A stretch of DNA of 64,000 bases from assembly GCF_030272615.1 (NCBI RefSeq), contig NC_081414.1, positions 313,073,664 to 313,137,663 on the forward strand. Direction: 5' to 3'. The notes under the pieces are model-generated. The model worked only from the letters and a program-made list of their open reading frames with translations, had not been told where the DNA came from and searched no databases. The stretch comes from Cryptomeria japonica. Taxonomy: Eukaryota > Streptophyta > Pinopsida > Cupressales > Cupressaceae. Positions 58,920 through 64,000 of the stretch are shown here, piece by piece. Position 1 is the stretch's first letter; each line of letters begins with the position of its first letter. The position numbers and the translations under genes were made by a program.

Positions 58920-60948
58920 CACGAGGTTGGGCTTAACCGGGGCCACTCGAAGTTTTGTGTGTGTGTGCAGATGAGTCTGAATTGGAATCTTACCATTTCT
59001 GAGGAATGGAAGAAGCGGTTCGTCTTATTCAATGTCATCTTATAACGTGTTTCTGGTAACATTTGCTTTTCTATTTAATTTGGAAGAAACACAAAAGTAG
59101 CTCAATCATAGGTGTATGATATTGTAAGTTCTTTACAAATAGATTGGAACGAAGCAGCATTAAGTCTATGTTTCAGAACTTCGTTTCAATATTGAAAAAA
59201 CAACAATTTCTGATATTTAGACAGGAAGATGTTATTATTGTAATGATGTTTAGCAGCTTCATGTACTTGATTTTTTATTTTTTGTATGTGTTTATCTATT
59301 TGTTAGGGTTGTGTAGTTGGATTATTTTTAATAGATTTTTTTATATATGACTGCATCAAATAGTAGAGTTTGAGTTAATACGAGAGAAGGTGATAATTCT
59401 ACAATAAAAATATCGTGTGTTGCAATATAAATTATCCATAGAAGTCTTATAAAGAAATCTTATGAGCGTATGGCACCATAAGTAACTCATAAGAGATATG
59501 GTTCACAAAAAAAGTGTGTAGGTGTCTTTTAGTACTATAATGTCAGGCAGAAGATATGCATGTGTGAACATGCTCCAAAAAGTGTCTTTGGTAGAGGTTG
59601 TTTTAGATTGGAATAAATGCATTTGAGAGAAAGGATAAAATATCCTCTAGTACCATGGTATTGGAATAGGGTTGTTATTAGAACACTAGAGGTGAGACAA
59701 TCAACAATAATTGGCATTAGATGTTGTTTTTTATAAAGGGAGATCTGTCAAATTGAGCACCAATTTGCAAGATTTAAGAGTGGCATCATTTTTTGCAAGT
59801 TTGACTTGTGAGAAAGGTGAGCAAACCAATTTGAAGCAATTTTCAAGAGGCATTTAAGTAAATTTCTTGTAACGGGTAATTTGAACTCAGAAGTAAATTG
59901 GGGTGCCTTTTTAGCAAATGTTGCCTAGAGCATTGACATGGTTAGAGTTAAAGTTATACATTCTAGCTTAGAGAGATTCATGAAGAAGAAAATTGAAAAT
60001 ACTATGAAAAGTTGATAGAGATGATGAAAATAAATATTTCCCTAAATTGATCACTTAGAAAAGTAGATATAAGTGATGTAACATGTTGAAGAAACAAGAG
60101 ATCCCATGAACACTTCTGCAAACTGAATTTCTATTTTTAAGTCAATTTTAAAAAGGGAGCAATAGTGCATGATGTGCTAATCGATGTGTGGTGACACAAC
60201 TAACATCAAATGAAATGAAAAATCAATTTCATTTCAGGAAACAATTGATAGTTCTAAGGAACAATTGAGGTATACTAAGAAAACCAAATCTAAATAGCGT
60301 GAAGAATAAGATGCCCTATATGCAACAAATGACTAGTTAAGGAAGACAAAGTATTGGTAATATTGCTAATGTTGAAACTAGAACAAATGCCAAGTTTGAC
60401 TTAGTGAATAATATGGTAGGTAATTGAAAGAAATTAGCAAGAAGAATAACGCCAATGGCTAAAACCATTAGTGCAATAGGGAAAGTTGCAAGGTGTGGCA
60501 ACATCTAGGCTTATAGCAAATGTGTGGTACAATGAATAGTATTAAGAGGTAACAAAGATGAGTTTCTCCATGGATATCAAGTGGGTGTTCTAAGGTTTAA
60601 TGAAATTTATAGAGGTCATGTGCATAACCAAAAGAAGAAGGAATTATCATTGATGTTGAGGATTAAGGAACAAAATTGATGATAATAATATTGGAAGAAA
60701 ACGTAGTATTAGAGAATTATGGTATCCAAATTATTCATACATAAGTAGTGTTGGTATAAATAATTGTGAGGCCCCTAAATTGTATAATTGATTCAAGTTT
60801 TATCTCCTTTGTTACCCTTGATTTATCTTAGTCCAACACTTTTGTTAGATCAAACAATTTTTTTTGTGGCCCTCATTTTTCAAATCATCAAAAACCTTGA
60901 AAAGGTCCTAAATGCCTTTAATATCTTTTGAAATTAATCAATAATACT
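58920..60948 (+). other. Intergenic, nothing recognised
   Basis: No gene supported; coding-like scraps near 59920 (SLERFMKKKIENTMKS) are too short to assign. Confidence 0.5.
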
Positions 60949-62790
60949 ATTTTTTTTTTTTTTGAATAAAAGGGGTAAAAACTTTATTGAAATTCAAGAA
61001 AGACGATTACAAAAGAAACACAGAGTGCTAGACTCAACTAGAGAAAGAACCACATTACCCAACATCAGAACCATCAATATCCTCCACCAAGATCCTCTCT
61101 AGATCTTGGCGACAATCAAGAGAAAGATTCTCCCAATCCTCAACCTTCCAATCCCCACCATGCTCTGAAGCCCACTTGGCCAGCCAATCTGCAACCCTAT
61201 TCCACTCACGTGGAATGTGAATGAAAGACACTTGCTCCATCCTAGAACTAACCTACAAAGTCTGTTGAACCACCAAGGCAAGCTGCTAGTTGATATCAGT
61301 CACTTTCCTCTCATTCAACATATTGACAATAACCTATGAATCTGATTCACATATAACCTTACGCCATCCCAAAGCATAGGCCCTTTCAAGGGCATAAATA
61401 ATAGCAAGCCCCTCCATAAAATTGTTCGCCTATTACCCTTTATGAATAGAAAAGAAGAAAATGGCCTTACCTGCCCAATCTTTGCCAACTCCACCAATCC
61501 CAACTGGTCCAGGATTGCCCCTCGAAGAGCTGTCAGTGTTGATCTTCAGGAAATTCTTAGGGGGAGGCAACCATCTACCATCCCTATGAACCTTCTTCTT
61601 CGCACGTCTACCCCTTCTAACACAAGCAGAGGCCAAAGACATTCCCTAAAAACCCTGTCTATCCACAATATCAACATCCCCTCTATCCACAGAGAGCATC
61701 ACCTCACACTTCACTTCCACAGTCTCTTGGATCATACCCACAACTTGATGCCAAACTTGTGGGATCAAAATCTTTACTCCCCTAAAGATTCTATGATTCT
61801 TCTGCAACCAGATCTACCACAAAATGAAAGTAGGCCCAAGACACCACACAATCTGAAGAAAAGGAGTAAGGTCGGAGGCTTACCCAAATTGTTCCAAAAT
61901 TCCACCAAGGAAGAAGCATGGACACAAGGGTGTTTCCAGACACCCCACCAAGAATGCCAGAGCTACAGGGAAAAAGGACACCTAAAAAAAATGAGAAGAA
62001 TCCTCTTCTCCAGTACCGCACAACACACACATAGAGGGCCCTTGAAATCTGCGCTTACGAATGTTATCCCAAGTAAGACATTTGTTCAATGCCAAAGTCC
62101 AAACAAAGTAATTGCATTTTGGCCAAGAAAATTTATTCCAAACATATTTCCACCATTGAACCTCCACCCCATTTAGCCTTTGATACATCAACTTCTGATA
62201 TCCGCTAGCAACAGTGAAGGTACCCTTAGGATTCAGAAGCCAAACCAATCTATCCTTCCCTTTGAGGGAGTTGCAATACTTGTAAGACAAAATGTTATAC
62301 AACTCTCCACGTTCTTCCTCCCTACCAACCGTAGGCCATTTACTAGGAGCTTTCCATCTTGCCACCTCAATCTGCTCATGCTGAGAAAAGGACTTGAAGT
62401 CACTCACTCTTGACCATCCAGCCTCCAAAAATTGTCGACATAAGTTTAACAAATTAGGATACTGGGCAATAATGGGAGGAGAGCCATCCCATGAGTCTAC
62501 CCAAAAGAGAGCCTCCTCATTCTTTCTGTTGATCCAAAATAAACCTTCCTTAATCAAAGAAACTCCTTTCTTGAGTGTATTCCATATCATCGAGCCCTTC
62601 CCAACAAGAGGATACCTTGGGATATCCTCTTTTGGGACTCCCAGAAGGTACTTATAAGCCAAAATCTTGGCCCAAACTTGGTCGTGTTCCACACACCATC
62701 GCCAGTACAGCTTAGCTGCCAACGCCAACCCTGACAAAGTAGACTGCCTTAGTCCAAGCCCCCTAGTGTAGGAGAACCTAGTGAAGCTCA
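60949..62790 (-). mobile_element. 5'-truncated LINE with zf-RVT and RNase H and poly(A) tail
   Basis: On the minus strand the element enters within the reverse transcriptase C-terminal part (RGLGLRQSTLSGLALAAKLY, about 62770) and runs through an open frame of about 270 codons. This ends in the zf-RVT motif CVLCGTGEEDSSHFF (about 62000). After shifts, RNase H follows: INTDSSSRGNPGPVGIGGVG (about 61545) and HIPREWNRVADWLAKWASEH (about 61215), ending at 61055. The 3' UTR closes with a run of A's (T-run 60949-60963 on the plus strand) after AATAAAG. Truncation at the 5' end is normal for LINE insertion. Target duplications were not found with confidence. Confidence 0.88.
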
Positions 62791-62806
62791 TGGAGCACTT
62801 CATCAA

Positions 62807-64000
62807 ATTTTGGTTTGGAATGGCCTATGTTGGTCTCAATTGAATAATGGACTTTTTGTATGTCCAAAGGATGTTTTTAGTGTGTTTAAGTGTCCTTTGT
62901 GTCTTAGTTTTGTTGTTTGTGGAGTTTTTGGTCTATTTTTGACCTTTTATGCCTTGTAAGCCTAGAATGGGCAAAATGTGGAAAAATGGTCAAAACACCT
63001 TATAAAGCCTTGTTAGGAATTGAAATATGTTTGTGTGGTTCTATTAAACCATTTCACATGGTGGATTTAATTCTATTTGGCTCACAAGTCAAAACTGCTC
63101 ATTGTACCAAAAATTGTCAATGTTGTCAAGCGACATTTTGACAATATTTGGAAAAAAATTTTAAAAAAGGAAAAAGGTGGTTATTGGTCCATACCTGGGA
63201 ATGATTTTTGTGGTGAGTGAATATTTAAAGCCTCACACAACTTTGTATCAGGTTGGCATTTGAAGAAAAGAAGATTTCAATACAAAAACTCAAGATTTTG
63301 TCATTTTTCTCACACTTTTTGCTCCAAATGGTATAGTAGTCCGTACTTCCTGAGCATTTGGCCGTATTGATTTCATTTGGGAAGTTGTGCCATGTTGTTT
63401 TTAATCTTTTTCACTTGGGTTTGTGTATTGGTGTGAAGTTTTAGCATTGTAGCAAAATTATTTTGTTTTACCTTGTTCTCGGTTGAGTAAGGGTTTGGCT
63501 TCAATAATGGAAGCAACTTGATTTTCTTTGGCTCTTTCTCCATGTCCTCTGAGAGTCAAGTTTCTGTACATAGCCTTCTTGTACATACAAGTTTTTTTTT
63601 ATTGGCAATGGTAAAGAAAGTGGTTTTTGTTGCTAACTAGGTGAGCTTTTATAGCCTGGCTAGTGAACTTTCATGGTGAAAACAAAGTTGCTCTACAAAC
63701 CCTCACCAAGTGAACCTTATTTTGGTTTCCCAAGGTGGAATGAAGTTTTATTAGAGCTTTTAAGCCATATGGAAGAGAGTTACAATGAGTAATTAGTTGA
63801 GAAATGCATTTTGAGCAGCCAAAGTAGTGAAATACAATGGTTTTTGAGCACTTTTCCTCTTGAAATTTGGTTGCACATCAAGTGTTTGTCTTAATTCTTG
63901 CAGAGAAGGAAGTTGGAAGGCTTCATAATGATTTTAAAAACCTTCTCAAGATATTTTGTGGTCTGAAGAAGTGTTTGGAGTGGTGTTGGGGTGTTAGAAG
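62807..64000 (+). other. Unassigned sequence to window end, possibly an LTR
   Basis: TGTTGGTCTCAATTG at 62828 and a TATA-like ATATTTAAAGCC at about 63220 would suit an LTR running off the window. No partner or PBS is visible, so this is only a suggestion. No protein domain. Confidence 0.35.

Noticed and set aside
62828-64000. LTR running off the right edge
   Set aside because: TGTTGG start and a TATA-like box only; no PBS, PPT or second copy, so left as a suggestion.

Overview
The window is plant nuclear DNA of the kind seen in a large gymnosperm genome, most likely a conifer; the species cannot be read from it. It is AT-rich and gene-poor, and it is built mostly of old, nested LTR retrotransposons with some LINE, hAT-like and plastid-derived pieces. 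Only three recognisable host-type loci are present. These are the last two exons of a phosphomevalonate kinase (PMK) gene (+, 6893-7659), a broken cytochrome P450 of the plant A-type/CYP71 clan (-, 24766-26153), and an apparently intact two-exon short-chain dehydrogenase/reductase (SDR) gene (-, 57786-58694).

Layout. 1-5917: a Ty1/Copia element with LTRs, TTATT target duplication, PBS and PPT, inserted inside an LTR of an older Copia-like element. The pair probably lies in or beside a long PMK intron. 9926-10096: Gypsy scrap. 10730-11921: solo LTR with AAACC target duplications. 14255-15940: decayed hAT-like transposase. 16241-17165 and 35927-36840: two diverged copies of one LTR family. 17660-18176: LTR related to the element at 51663. 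19393-23290: Ser/Pro-rich decayed coding sequence with a G-patch-like segment. 28850-31287: Copia remnant beside the LTR of a second element. 31288-35372: 5' half of a Gypsy element (LTR, PBS, 2.1-kb leader with repeats, gag). 37818-38370: purine tract. 39551-39894: 174-bp tandem duplication. 39895-42180: unrecognised decayed coding sequence. 47281-47598: large compound microsatellite. 48720-49115: LINE RNase H. 49178-49702: plastid-derived DNA (ycf2-like piece and a trnF-GAA pseudogene). 51663-56593: complete non-autonomous Copia-type element. 60949-62790: 5'-truncated LINE with poly(A).

The most notable object is the 4.9-kb element at 51663-56593. It has 480-bp LTRs about 96% identical, a GATGG target duplication, and a Copia gag and protease. 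It has no integrase, reverse transcriptase or RNase H. In their place, in the protease frame, is an uninterrupted acidic extension of about 244 residues that I cannot assign. It also has a GC-rich, CpG-rich leader block unlike the rest of the window. It fits the general idea of a TR-GAG type element, parasitic on an autonomous Copia, but the extension looks new to me.

The host loci do not form an obvious pathway or cluster. PMK belongs to the cytosolic mevalonate pathway; the P450 and SDR belong to large families that often act in specialised metabolism.
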